The notes beneath the pieces were generated by a model. It was not told where the DNA came from, did not search any database, and worked only from the letters and a program-made list of their open reading frames with translations. From Lachnospiraceae bacterium (lineage in GTDB: Bacteria > Bacillota > Clostridia > Lachnospirales > Lachnospiraceae): 36,438 nt of DNA. How positions within the stretch are numbered: position 1 is the stretch's first letter; every line of letters starts with the position of its first letter. Positions 1 through 8,258 of this stretch are shown here, in pieces. The stretch lies in assembly GCA_024405115.1 (NCBI GenBank), contig JAKSPD010000018.1:1-36438 (forward strand), written 5' to 3'. The position numbers were made by a program, and so were the translations under genes.

Positions 1-139
1 CTTAAGAATCTTCAGGGTCTGTGCATTAACTGTTATTCTCTTTTCAAGGTGCTTTTGCCGCTGTCCCTTGCGGACAGCTTACACATAATACCATAAGGTA
101 TATGCCTTGTCAACAACTTTTTAAAAAGTTTTTGACTAC

Positions 140-226
140 GCAGAAGGAGGGATTTGAACCCTCGCGCCGGTTTCCCAGCCTACACCCTTAGCAGGGGCGC
201 CTCTTCGGCCTCTTGAGTACTTCTGC
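140..226 (-). tRNA. tRNA-Ser (anticodon GCU)
   Basis: Read on the minus strand this folds into a class II tRNA. It has a 7-bp acceptor stem (GCAGAAG with CTTCTGC), a T-loop TTCAAAT, a long variable arm and the anticodon loop CTGCTAA, so it decodes AGC/AGU serine codons. The 3' CCA is not encoded (the next bases read GTAG). A consensus promoter lies just upstream. A small hairpin (60-78) further downstream is not a clear terminator. Confidence 0.95.
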
Positions 227-261
227 ACTTTTATTGCCCTCGCCAAGTGAGTGCAAATGGC

Positions 262-290
262 ATTTTATAATGCTTTTAGGGCTTTGTCAA
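262..290 (-). promoter_or_regulatory. Promoter of tRNA-Ser
   Basis: Minus-strand TTGACA (285-290) and TAAAAT (262-267) are separated by 17 bp. Transcription would start about 30 nt before the tRNA 5' end, as expected for a monocistronic tRNA gene. Confidence 0.7.
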
Positions 291-437
291 TAAGGTTTTG
301 GAAACTTTTTTTTATGCTACAAGATATATATTTATATAGGAAGAAAACCACTAAATATAGACTGGCAGGTTTTAGATATCTTCACCTGATCCAAATCGGC
401 CGCGACCTTAAGATCAACACTTTCAATTTATTATGAT

Positions 438-1237
438 GTGAGTGAATCATCTTATTGTATATGCTATAATTTCCACAAAGCCATACAGGTTCACAGCGGT
501 GACACCCTGACCTTTTCCATGGCTAAAGGCGGCCTTCGTGCCTATGTTGCCTTTTCCGGTGGCGGCATCGACGCTCCGGTCATCATGGGCAGCCGCTCCG
601 TGTGCGTACGCCTTAAGTTTGGTAAAAAGCTCGAAGCCGGAGATGAGCTTAAGCTCATAAAGAGCGTTCCGGAGCTTCCATCCATGCTGTCAAGAACAGT
701 CTCTTATGATTTTTCCCATATGGGAACGGCTTCCGCCGATGGTGTCTCCGTACACCGTGTAATCATGGGTCCGCAGGACCATATGTTTACAGAAGAAGGC
801 TAAACACCTTCCTTTCTTCCATATATAAAGTGACCGGGCAGTGTGACCGCATGGCCTTAAGGCTTGACGGAAGCCCGATAGGGCACGTTGACGGTGCGGA
901 CATAATTTCAGACGGTATCGCAAACGGCGCCATACAGGTTCCCGGAAACGGCCTTCCCATGATAATGGCCTGTGAGCGCCAGACTACCGGAGGATATACC
1001 AAAATAGCAAACGTCATCACCGCTGACATGGGCATACTTGGGCAGCTGAAGCCCGGGGACAGGGTAAGATTTGAAAAGACTTCGGTTGATGCGGCCAGGA
1101 ATCTGCTTTTGACCGGTCATGAAAAGCTTGAAGAACTTAAGAAAAGAATAAAGGCTGATCCCCCATATCCTGAGAAAGCCTTCACGGTTTCTGTAAACGG
1201 AAGGAGCTACGGCGTCAGGATAAGAAGGGAAAGCTGA
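438..1237 (+). pseudogene. Decayed 5-oxoprolinase subunit C / KipA-like gene (pxpC remnant)
   Basis: Two plus-strand reading frames together match the second half of the PxpC/KipA family, the carboxyltransferase-like subunit of prokaryotic 5-oxoprolinase. The first frame has the core GIDAPVIMGSRSV. The second continues with DRMALRLDG, DIISDGIANGAIQVPG and ERQTTGGYTKI. Homology starts near 470, so about 90 N-terminal residues (the GAMDPFALR region of intact relatives) are missing. A one-base shift near 800 ends the first frame at a TAA; reading one base over restores LNTFLSSIYKVT. No PxpA or PxpB gene lies beside it. The truncation and frameshift together make a functional product unlikely. 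Confidence 0.8.
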
Positions 1238-1308
1238 CACCCATAAACTGACCTGAAGTATTCCCAAACAAATGGCCTTATCAGCTCACTATGGTTTATG
1301 ATATAAAA

Positions 1309-1339
1309 GAGGATCCGCGAAACGGATCCTCAGTTTTTT
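1309..1339. terminator. Bidirectional rho-independent terminator
   Basis: A perfect stem GAGGATCCG/CGGATCCTC with a five-base loop is followed by six T on the plus strand, and by CTTTTAT when read on the minus strand. It separates the pxpC remnant from the convergent minus-strand operon that ends with the EamA gene. Confidence 0.85.
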
Positions 1340-1370
1340 ATGTACATTCAGGATGTGGCCATTACCGATC

Positions 1371-2243
1371 TTATGATTCCTTCTTCCCGCCGGTACTGAG
1401 AAGGATGACTGAAAGAAGTATGCATACTATTCCGATGACGTTCCTTACCGTAAGTTCCTCCGAATATACGAGATATCCCACAACCACGCTGGTTAAAGGC
1501 TCAAACGTGGAAAGCATGGCCGTATCCTGTGCTCCCGCAAGCTTTGTGGCCTGCTGGTAAAGAAGGCTTGCGGCCGCGGTCAGCATTCCGAGCATGAGCA
1601 TGAAAATCCAGCCGTTTGCTGTTCCGGGCAGGTCAAACTTTTTAAGACAGAGCGCACATACGCCCACGATAACCATGCTCAGTAAATGTTTCCAGAAGGA
1701 CAGCTTGTAAAGGTCCATTGAAAGAAGGTCTGAAGCTGCAAGGTAAACCCCGTAAACCGCATAAACCGCGCCTGAAGCAAGCGCGATCAGGATGCCCTTT
1801 AAGCTTATCTCCCCGCCGGGGGTATAGAATGACACTATGCCTGCCATGCAGAGCACGCAGCAGAGGGCTTTCTTTTTAGTCAGCTTCTCTATTTTGAAAA
1901 GAATGCTTCCGATTACTACAAATACCGGATACACGAAATGAAGCGTGGTTGCAAGTCCGCTTGCGAGATGGTTGTATGCCGTATACAGAAGTACTGGCGT
2001 AAAGGCATAAGCGGCGGAACATATCAGAAGCTGCCTGAATTCTTTTCCTGAAACTCCCGGCTTTTCTTTTGAGGTAAGTTTAAAAAGAACAAAGAATATG
2101 GCTGCGCCTATCAGCATGCGCAGGAAGACAACCGTAAACGGGTTGGTTCCGCTTGCATAAACAGTTTTTGTAAGTAACGGCATGATACCGTAAAGCGTTC
2201 CTGAGATAATGGCGATCATCACGCCAAGTTTCTTTGCCTTCAT
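1371..2243 (-). CDS. EamA/DMT-family transporter, probable metabolite exporter
   Basis: The 290-residue, very hydrophobic protein has about ten predicted membrane helices in two repeats, the layout of EamA (DUF6) drug/metabolite transporters of the RhaT/YdcZ type. The length is normal. It starts at an ATG preceded by AAGGAAG. Only 48 bp separate it from the 45-residue ORF upstream and the terminator at 1309-1339 follows, so it is probably the last gene of the acyl-CoA operon. A TTATACT in the gap could also give it its own promoter. In that context it may export a product or toxic intermediate of the pathway, but the substrate cannot be read from the sequence. Confidence 0.88.
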   Translation of the reverse strand: MKAKKLGVMIAIISGTLYGIMPLLTKTVYASGTNPFTVVFLRMLIGAAIFFVLFKLTSKEKPGVSGKEFRQLLICSAAYAFTPVLLYTAYNHLASGLATTLHFVYPVFVVIGSILFKIEKLTKKKALCCVLCMAGIVSFYTPGGEISLKGILIALASGAVYAVYGVYLAASDLLSMDLYKLSFWKHLLSMVIVGVCALCLKKFDLPGTANGWIFMLMLGMLTAAASLLYQQATKLAGAQDTAMLSTFEPLTSVVVGYLVYSEELTVRNVIGIVCILLSVILLSTGGKKES

Positions 2244-2291
2244 CTTGTTACTTCCTTATAAGATTCTAACAAGGCAACAGTATAACACACC

Positions 2292-2429
2292 TTACTCATA
2301 AATGGGAATATCTGTAATGTCATATTCAAGATATCTTCCCTGGGTGCCTGTCTTAAAGAGAAGCCTCCCGTAAGGATCAACCGCCACATGGAAACCGTCC
2401 TGGACTGCCTTATCCTGCCCTTTAAACAT
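2292..2429 (-). CDS. Translationally coupled 45-residue hypothetical protein
   Basis: This ORF is too short for many gene callers. Its ATG overlaps the stop of the CoA-transferase gene by one base (TAATG), a classic coupling arrangement, and its stop lies 48 bp before the EamA gene. The product begins MFKGQDKAVQDGFHVAV and ends DITDIPIYE. It is soluble and mixed in charge, with no signal or membrane segment. The region VDPYGRLLFKTGTQGRYLEY has a strand-turn-strand look. I do not recognise the family; it may be the remaining end of a larger enzyme or a true small subunit. The coupling, lack of internal stops and tight operon spacing argue for translation. Confidence 0.55.
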   Translation of the reverse strand: MFKGQDKAVQDGFHVAVDPYGRLLFKTGTQGRYLEYDITDIPIYE

Positions 2430-3613
2430 TAATCCCTCTTTTCAGGCATTTCCATGCCAATGGAACGGAGCACTTCCTCGGTGTCCTGGCCGATTGCATG
2501 TGCCATCTCCGTTTTTTTCTTTTCCATGCAGCCCATGTCAAACACACTTGCAGGAACCACGTCGCTGTGGCCGTTCGGATAGTCGATTTTTTCAAGATAT
2601 CCGTTTGCCCAGGCCTGTTCATCGCCTGAAAGGTCGCTGTAATGGGGCATTATGGTCACCGGGATGTCATACTCGAGTGCCAGTTCGTTCCACTCAGCCG
2701 CATCTTTTTTCAAAAACGCCTCGCGGACGATGCGGTAAACCTCCTCACGACGTTCCGCACGGCCTTTATAACAGTTATATCTTTCGTCATCGCAAAGCTC
2801 TGAAAGTCCCAGCATCCTGAACACCTGAAGGTTCGTGGCGTTTCCGCCGACAAGTGACACCATTACATACCTTCCGTCCTTGCATTTGAAGTGATAGTCC
2901 ATCAGATGGTCGAGCTTTGACTGCGGGAACTTCTTTCCAAACGGCGGCTGGGTTATTGATATCATGTGGCCGAAAAGGTATACGGATTCCTGGAAGAGTC
3001 CGGCCTTTACCACATCTCCTTTTCCGGTCTTCAGCTTATTGATGTATGCCGCCACCATCTCCAGCGCCATCTGTGTACCAACCGCGGTATCTCCCACGCA
3101 CCACGGCGGATAGAAGGGTTCATCAATCTCAATCGGGTTCGAGTCACGCAGATATCCGCTTCTTGCCCAGAACGCGGTTACATCCATGGCCTTCTTGGAG
3201 GCTTCCGGTCCCTTTTCGCCAAATCCGAGGCTCATGCCGTAAATAAGGCCGGGGTACATCGGCGCAAGCTGCTCATAATGAAGCCCTAGACGCCTTAATG
3301 CATCCGGACGGAAGTTTGAAACGAACATGTCTGCCGTGGCTAAAAGCTTGTGGACAGCTTCCTTTCCAAAGTCAGACTTTAGATCGAGCACTATGCATTT
3401 TTTGCCTGTGTTACATATGTCAAAGGAGGGGTTCTCCTCCATGTCAAAGCGGTTGGGGCAGTAGCTCATGCCGGTCTGCCGCCAGGCGTCACCGCTGGGG
3501 CCTTCGATCTTTATGACCTCGGCACCAAGGTCGGAGAGAAGCCTTCCGCACGCCGGACCGGCAATATGAGCCGCCAGTTCAATGACACGTACTCCCTCAA
3601 GTGGTCTTGCCAT
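2429..3613 (-). CDS. CaiB/BaiF family (class III) CoA-transferase
   Basis: The 394-residue protein has the length and motifs of class III CoA-transferases: N-terminal LEGVRVIELAAHIAGP, then LGAEVIKIEGPSGD, then VLDLKS. VGDTAVG contains Asp175, matching the catalytic aspartate that forms the glutamyl/aspartyl-CoA intermediates in Frc and CaiB. Such enzymes move CoA between carboxylic acids (carnitine, bile acids, 2-hydroxy acids, phenyllactate) in the cytosol. It starts 21 bp after the hydroxyacyl-CoA dehydrogenase stop and is the likely activation or product-release step of the operon. The acyl substrate cannot be told from sequence. Confidence 0.92.
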   Translation of the reverse strand: MARPLEGVRVIELAAHIAGPACGRLLSDLGAEVIKIEGPSGDAWRQTGMSYCPNRFDMEENPSFDICNTGKKCIVLDLKSDFGKEAVHKLLATADMFVSNFRPDALRRLGLHYEQLAPMYPGLIYGMSLGFGEKGPEASKKAMDVTAFWARSGYLRDSNPIEIDEPFYPPWCVGDTAVGTQMALEMVAAYINKLKTGKGDVVKAGLFQESVYLFGHMISITQPPFGKKFPQSKLDHLMDYHFKCKDGRYVMVSLVGGNATNLQVFRMLGLSELCDDERYNCYKGRAERREEVYRIVREAFLKKDAAEWNELALEYDIPVTIMPHYSDLSGDEQAWANGYLEKIDYPNGHSDVVPASVFDMGCMEKKKTEMAHAIGQDTEEVLRSIGMEMPEKRD

Positions 3614-3634
3614 TTTTTAATACCTCTGCATTTC

Positions 3635-4498
3635 TCATTTTTTCGGAGGATAGTCGTAAAATCCCTTTCCGGTCTTTACTCCGTAATAACCCTGATCATA
3701 GAGCTTCTTGATGTCATCATATCCAAGCGGTTTTTCACCGGTCCTTTCATATGCTGCCTGCATTATGTCATATGTAAGGTCAAGTCCCGTAAGGTCATTT
3801 AAACGATAGGGCCCCATCGGGTGGTTGAGTCCGTTTTCACATGCCGTGTCAAGATCCTGGTATGTGCAGTAACCGTTGTCAACAAGCCATCTTGACTCCC
3901 TGTAGATGGCACCCAGGATGCGGTTAACGATGAATCCGTCGATCTCCTTTAAAACCTCAACGGGCTTCTTGCCTGTTGACAGGCAGAAATCCTTCATGGC
4001 CTCAACCACCTCATCAGTGGTTTCCGGATTACGGACTATCTCAACAAGCTTCATTACAAGGGCCGGGTTGAAATAGTGGAGGTTGCAGAGACGTCCCGGA
4101 TTTGTTACATCGGGGATAAACGTGGAAGAAACCATACGGCTTGAGTTTGTTGCAATCACGCAGTCCTCACGCACAAGGGCGTTTACCTTCTTAAACACTT
4201 CATGCTTAACAGCTTCCTGCTCAACGACAGCCTCGATCACAAGGTCCGCATCCTCACATGCTTCCTCCATTGTTCCGGAAATGTGGAAACGCTCGCGGAT
4301 ACCTGCCACCTGCTCCTCTGTCATGCGGCCTTTTGCAATACGGCCGGCAAGATAGCTGTCCTCCCAGCTTTTAACTGCCTCCAAAACCTCGGGTTTTGCA
4401 TCGAAAACATAAACCTCATACGGATATATTGCGGTATTTAATGCAATCTGACGGCCCATTGCGCCACCGCCGATTACTGCTGCTTTTTTAATATTCAT
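3635..4498 (-). CDS. 3-hydroxyacyl-CoA dehydrogenase (HBD/FadB type)
   Basis: The start at MNIKKAAVIGGGAMG gives 287 residues, the normal size for stand-alone 3-hydroxybutyryl-CoA dehydrogenases; an upstream extension in the same frame has no homology. The NAD-binding GGGAMG lies at residues 10-15, the catalytic His141 in LHYFNP, NSS at 118-120, and GFIVNRIL before the C-terminal helical domain (NHPMGPYRLNDLTGLD). It interconverts 3-hydroxyacyl-CoA and 3-oxoacyl-CoA with NAD(H). A moderate RBS (AGAAAAGAG) precedes the ATG. The 213-bp leader separating it from the SDR gene holds a large inverted repeat. The operon thus has two possible 3-hydroxy/3-oxo oxidoreductases, this one and the SDR. Confidence 0.92.
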   Translation of the reverse strand: MNIKKAAVIGGGAMGRQIALNTAIYPYEVYVFDAKPEVLEAVKSWEDSYLAGRIAKGRMTEEQVAGIRERFHISGTMEEACEDADLVIEAVVEQEAVKHEVFKKVNALVREDCVIATNSSRMVSSTFIPDVTNPGRLCNLHYFNPALVMKLVEIVRNPETTDEVVEAMKDFCLSTGKKPVEVLKEIDGFIVNRILGAIYRESRWLVDNGYCTYQDLDTACENGLNHPMGPYRLNDLTGLDLTYDIMQAAYERTGEKPLGYDDIKKLYDQGYYGVKTGKGFYDYPPKK

Positions 4499-4592
4499 AG
4501 TTTTCTCTTTTCTGAATTGTATTATTACACCGGCAGCTGTATCTGCTGCTGCTATGTATATGACTGCTGCCATGTCTGCGTATGCTCTGATT

Positions 4593-4700
4593 GCTGCACT
4601 GCGGCTTCTGAGGGTGTGCCCCATACGCAGTGCCTGAATCTTCATTGCCATTTTTCAATAAATTCAGGCACGGAGCGGGGAGAGAAGCCGCAGTTGCAGC
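4593..4700. repeat. Large nested inverted repeat inside the operon
   Basis: The spacer between the SDR and hydroxyacyl-CoA dehydrogenase genes contains a perfect 12-bp outer stem (4598-4609 with 4683-4694), extended by five more pairs past a one-base bulge. Inside it sits a perfect 9-bp stem TGCCTGAAT/ATTCAGGCA (4631-4639 with 4662-4670). No T-run follows on either strand. It could stabilise or process the operon mRNA, or be a small mobile palindromic element. Confidence 0.7.
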
Positions 4701-4711
4701 TAAAGCATTTA

Positions 4712-5458
4712 TTAGTGAATTATCCAGGATCCGCTTGTGATGATGCACTCTCCGGAAACGTAGGATGATTCGTCACTCGATAAGAACATTACAAGGTTTG
4801 CGATCTCATCTACGGATCCAAGCCTTCCCATAGGATGTGCCGCAAGGTTTGCCTGATACTTTTCCTCGGGGATGGCCCTCATCATTTCAGTATCAACACC
4901 GCCCGGAAGTACCGCATTGACCGTGATGTTCTTTCTTCCGCTCTCCTTTGCAAGAGAACGTGTGAAGCCGTTGATGGCGCCCTTTGATGCGGCATAGTTT
5001 ACCTGACCGATGTTTCCGTATGCTGATGTCGAGGAAATGTTCACGATCTTGCCGTAGCAGCGGTCACGCATGCCGTTTATGACAGCGGCACAGCAGTTGT
5101 AAACTCCGAAAAAGTTCACGTTCATTACGTCGTGCATCTGATCATAGCTCATCTTATGGAACATCTTGTCCTTTGTGATGCCGGCGTTGTTTACAAGAAT
5201 GTCAATCCTGCCCCACTTTTCGTTAAGTTCGGCGAACACTCTCTGAACCTCATCATAATCAGCCACGTTACACTTTAATGCCACGACCACGCTGCCACTT
5301 TCATCCAGTTCCGCGGACGTTTTCTTTGCAAGCTCCTCATCATAGTCAAGGATGGCCAGACCTTTGACGCCTTCTTTTACAAATCTTTCCGCAATGGCCC
5401 TGCCAATACCCTTGGCTGCACCCGTTACCACTGCATACTTATCCTGAAAATCATACAT
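4712..5458 (-). CDS. Short-chain dehydrogenase/reductase, FabG/PhaB-like
   Basis: The 248-residue classical SDR has TGAAKGIG at 12-19 for dinucleotide binding, NNAG at 90-93, Asn115, a serine of ISSTSAY (142-145) and the catalytic Tyr155-x3-Lys159 in YAASK. Length and motifs fit 3-oxoacyl-ACP/acetoacetyl-CoA reductases. It lies 24 bp after the thiolase gene, so it may reduce or oxidise the same 3-oxo/3-hydroxyacyl-CoA, possibly with different cofactor or stereochemistry from the downstream hydroxyacyl-CoA dehydrogenase. It lies well away from any fatty-acid synthesis genes, which argues against a housekeeping FabG role. Confidence 0.9.
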   Translation of the reverse strand: MYDFQDKYAVVTGAAKGIGRAIAERFVKEGVKGLAILDYDEELAKKTSAELDESGSVVVALKCNVADYDEVQRVFAELNEKWGRIDILVNNAGITKDKMFHKMSYDQMHDVMNVNFFGVYNCCAAVINGMRDRCYGKIVNISSTSAYGNIGQVNYAASKGAINGFTRSLAKESGRKNITVNAVLPGGVDTEMMRAIPEEKYQANLAAHPMGRLGSVDEIANLVMFLSSDESSYVSGECIITSGSWIIH

Positions 5459-5482
5459 AATTACATCGATCTCCCTTTATGA

Positions 5483-6691
5483 TTATCGTCTTAAGTTTTC
5501 AATGATGGCTGTAACGCCCTGACCGCCGCCGCAGCATGACGTGAAGAGTCCGTATCTTCCGCCGCGCCTCTCGAGCTCCTTCATTGTGAAGATGCCCACT
5601 CTTGCTCCTGATGCTCCGTTCGGATGTCCGAATGCGATGGCGCCGCCGTTAGGATTCCACTTGCTCATGTCAAGTTTCTTTCCTGTCTGCTCCTCGATCT
5701 GTCTGATGACGCCCAGGTTCTGTGCCGCGAAAGCCTCGTTACACTCCCATACGTCGATGTCATCGACCGTAAGGCCGGCCCTCTTTAATGCCTTCAGTGA
5801 AGCCTCAACGGGTCCGAGGCCCATGAGTGCGGGATTAAGTGCCGCATCGCCTGCCATTATGTATCTTGCCATCGGCTCATAGCCGAGCTCCTTTGCTTTT
5901 TCTTCTGTCATAAGAAGCACCATGGCCGCACCGTCATTTAATGTTGATGCGTTTCCGGCCGTCGTGACACCATCGGGATAAACGGGCTTTAATGCCGCAA
6001 GGCCCTCCATTGTGGTTGAGGGTCTTAACTGCTCGTCGGCTGTAAACACGATTTCGGGTGTCTTTCTGGTTGCGGGGATGACTATCGGAACGATCTCATC
6101 CTTAAAATATCCCTTTTCGGTGGCTGCTGCAGCCCTCTGCTGTGATCTGCAGGCAAACTCATCGCATTCCTCCCTCGTGATGCTGCAGAGTCTTGCGATA
6201 TCGTCAGATACCTGGATCATTGATATATTTTCTTCCTTTACAGGTGAAAGCTTCTGGGGAATAAATGCCGGAGGATCGAGCTTGTTGGGGTTAAGACTCA
6301 TCTGTGAGAACTTAACGATCCTTCTTGAATGTGAATCTGCTCCGCCTGCTATCATGATGTCTGCATTTCCCACCATTATCGCAGCTGCCGCATGATTAAT
6401 TGCATCGATTGCAGATCCGCACTGTCTTTCTACGTAGCTTGACCATGTGCTGTAATCAAGGTGCTTTGAAAGAAGGGTTGCATATCTTGCCATCGTATGT
6501 GTCTCTGAATCACAGAACGCTGATCCCATGTAAAGTCCGTCAACATGGCCGCCTCTTTCGATGACCCCCGTCTTTTCAATAAGTCCGTCAATGACTATTG
6601 CGGCAAGGGACGATGAAGGAATGTGCTTTATAGTACTTCCAATTTTTGCAAAACCGGTACGCATACCGTCAACAAGAACAACATTTCTCAT
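5483..6691 (-). CDS. Acetyl-CoA acyltransferase (thiolase)
   Basis: The chosen start MRNVVLVDGMRTGF has AAGGAGA eight bases upstream and gives 402 residues, typical of thiolases; the in-frame extension upstream is not conserved. Catalytic residues are visible: nucleophilic Cys91 in ERQCGSA, NEAFA at 318-322, His356 in FGHPNGAS and the second cysteine in SCCGGGQG (386). It condenses or cleaves 3-oxoacyl-CoA in the cytosol. It is the first gene of the minus-strand operon. The segment SPVKEENISMIQVSDDIARL replaces the more usual MGITAENVA region, as in thiolases outside the housekeeping acetoacetyl-CoA group, so a non-standard acyl chain is possible. Confidence 0.93.
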   Translation of the reverse strand: MRNVVLVDGMRTGFAKIGSTIKHIPSSSLAAIVIDGLIEKTGVIERGGHVDGLYMGSAFCDSETHTMARYATLLSKHLDYSTWSSYVERQCGSAIDAINHAAAAIMVGNADIMIAGGADSHSRRIVKFSQMSLNPNKLDPPAFIPQKLSPVKEENISMIQVSDDIARLCSITREECDEFACRSQQRAAAATEKGYFKDEIVPIVIPATRKTPEIVFTADEQLRPSTTMEGLAALKPVYPDGVTTAGNASTLNDGAAMVLLMTEEKAKELGYEPMARYIMAGDAALNPALMGLGPVEASLKALKRAGLTVDDIDVWECNEAFAAQNLGVIRQIEEQTGKKLDMSKWNPNGGAIAFGHPNGASGARVGIFTMKELERRGGRYGLFTSCCGGGQGVTAIIENLRR

Positions 6692-6830
6692 AGTCGTTCT
6701 CCTTTCAATTAAGATATCGGTATATAAGATATCACCAATGCCCTGGCGAGTCAACTTAAAGTGTCTTTTTTATTGTCTAAAATTTGCTTTTTTATCAAAT
6801 GAACGATTATTGTCTGACGTTTTGTTGAAA

Positions 6831-6859
6831 AATATTTTCTTTTTGCTGAACTCTGTCAA
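6831..6859 (-). promoter_or_regulatory. Candidate promoter of the acyl-CoA operon
   Basis: Minus-strand TTGACA (6854-6859) is followed after 17 bp by AATATT (6831-6836), a weak -10. It lies between the AraC gene's terminator and the thiolase start, leaving a leader of about 130 nt. A weak -10 behind a good -35 would suit an activator-dependent promoter controlled by the neighbouring AraC-type protein. Confidence 0.4.
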
Positions 6860-6875
6860 AATTAAAAAAGCATAA

Positions 6876-6915
6876 TAAAAACGGTGATCCTCCTGATTCA
6901 CAGGAAAAATCACCG
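6876..6915 (-). terminator. Terminator of the AraC-type regulator gene
   Basis: On the minus strand CGGTGAT (6909-6915) pairs with ATCACCG (6882-6888), with a further TCCTG/CAGGA stem inside, followed by TTTTTATT. It separates the regulator from the thiolase operon. Confidence 0.8.
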
Positions 6916-6954
6916 CCTTACATAACAGTTATATCAGAAACAACAGGTTCGGTC

Positions 6955-7872
6955 TCAGAATGTTTTTCCGGCCAGAACGGATCTCATGAAGCGGTCTGGC
7001 TTTGAAGGAACGGGATCACCGCTTTTTTTCCATGGTCCGAACAGCACATCGGCCGGGTAGGCCCTGCGGCACTGTCCGGGAGTGATTCCCACATATTTAT
7101 GAAACACCCTGTTAAAATGACTGACCGTGGCAAAGCCGCACTCTGCCGCCACCTGGGAAAGACTCATGTCAGAGTATGTAATAAGCTCCGCCGCATGACG
7201 GATACGGATCATGTTCAGGGTATCGAGAATGGTCGTTTCCGTATCATTCTTATACGCCTTGCACAGATATGTCTTATTATAGTCAAGCTCCGCTGCAAGA
7301 TCATCAAGGCTGACATTTTCTGAAAAATGTTCCTCAAGCCATTCCACTATCCTTTTTGAAAGGGCAGAGTAACCTGATGTATTGACATGCTTTGAAACGG
7401 TTTCATCATTTCTTCGCATGCTTTCGGTCATCAGGTTCAAAAGCGCCGTCAGATATGAGCAAACTATGTCATCTGACACATCGGCAGTGCCGTTATATTC
7501 AAATACGATTTTTTTAAAAAGTTCTCCGGCAAGACTGTCCTCGCAGAGAATCACGTCATTATTTGAAAACAGGTCCTCAAAGTGTTTTGAGGGAACAAAT
7601 TTAATCTCAAGAAAATTAAACGGCTCTGTCCCATGATTCACATATGTATGTTTAACGTCCTTTGGCACAAGTGCGATCATTCCGGGCTTAAGTATGAGGC
7701 TTTCTTTTCCGGCACAGAAAGAGTCCTCGCCGTCAACAGCATAAATCATGTGACAGAAAGGATGAGAGTGGCTTTTTACTCCGCTTTCAGGCAGGTTATA
7801 AGATTTTGCTACCCAGAGAATGTTTAAATTATCCATCTTTACTTGACCGGATTCTGTTCCTTTTTCACTCAC
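6955..7872 (-). CDS. AraC-family transcriptional regulator with cupin sensor domain
   Basis: Up to 305 residues. The N-terminal half is an AraC-type cupin (SHPFCHMIYAVDGE, PGMIALVPKDVKHTYVNHG) likely to bind a small ligand. The C-terminal hundred residues form the double helix-turn-helix (SLDDLAAELDYNKTYLCKAY, then LSQVAAECGFATVSHFNRVF). A short tail follows the HTH. The longest frame starts at a GTG with no good RBS; the ATG at 7836 (MDNLNILW) is the other option, also with a weak site. It sits just upstream of the thiolase operon in the same orientation but behind its own terminator, so it is the likely regulator of that operon. Confidence 0.88.
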   Translation of the reverse strand: MSEKGTESGQVKMDNLNILWVAKSYNLPESGVKSHSHPFCHMIYAVDGEDSFCAGKESLILKPGMIALVPKDVKHTYVNHGTEPFNFLEIKFVPSKHFEDLFSNNDVILCEDSLAGELFKKIVFEYNGTADVSDDIVCSYLTALLNLMTESMRRNDETVSKHVNTSGYSALSKRIVEWLEEHFSENVSLDDLAAELDYNKTYLCKAYKNDTETTILDTLNMIRIRHAAELITYSDMSLSQVAAECGFATVSHFNRVFHKYVGITPGQCRRAYPADVLFGPWKKSGDPVPSKPDRFMRSVLAGKTF

Positions 7873-8019
7873 ATAATAGTATCACGTCTATTTTCAGTCA
7901 ATATCAAATGTCCATATCATTGATAAACGTCCTGCGTTCAATACTTTTTCTGTTTCAATAATTAAGTGAAAACTGCTGGCGGTTTATGTATATCTGTCGT
8001 GATTTACAACTGATAAAGC

Positions 8020-8199
8020 TCAGTCCATATCAGCCAGACTGAGCTTTGTTTCTTTCTTCTGCTTATTCCTTTTATATGTTCTGACGTCTGAGAAAGTGCA
8101 TGTATATGGTTTTACGCCATTCCAGCCTCTTCTCTGTTTATCATTAAATGCCTTCTGTTCCTTTTTGCTTCGCTTATTCAGCGGAATGAACCGGTCCAT
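8020..8199 (-). CDS. Small basic conserved hypothetical protein (59 aa)
   Basis: The ATG at 8199 has a strong AAGGAGA site seven bases upstream, so I prefer it to longer in-frame starts. The product begins MDRFIPLNKRSKKEQKAF, contains RRGWNGVKPYT, and is rich in Lys and Arg, without membrane segments. Short proteins with a similar FIP-x-KRSKK...W-x-G-x-x-P pattern recur in Lachnospiraceae; this is from memory and no function is known to me. It lies 59 bp downstream of the glucosidase stop and could share its transcript. Its charge suggests contact with RNA or DNA, but that is only a guess. Confidence 0.65.
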   Translation of the reverse strand: MDRFIPLNKRSKKEQKAFNDKQRRGWNGVKPYTCTFSDVRTYKRNKQKKETKLSLADMD

Positions 8200-8258
8200 G
8201 TCATTCTCCTTCAAATCATCTGTTTTCTGAAGAATCATAACACCGGTCTTTATAAAAA

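Noticed and set aside
251-436. Short plus-strand frame of 61 codons after tRNA-Ser
   Set aside because: It begins inside the tRNA promoter, has no RBS and no recognisable features.
4488-4748. N-terminal extension of the hydroxyacyl-CoA dehydrogenase and an 86-codon frame in the same spacer
   Set aside because: The extension reads through the large inverted repeat and is not family-like; the conserved Rossmann start is at 4498.
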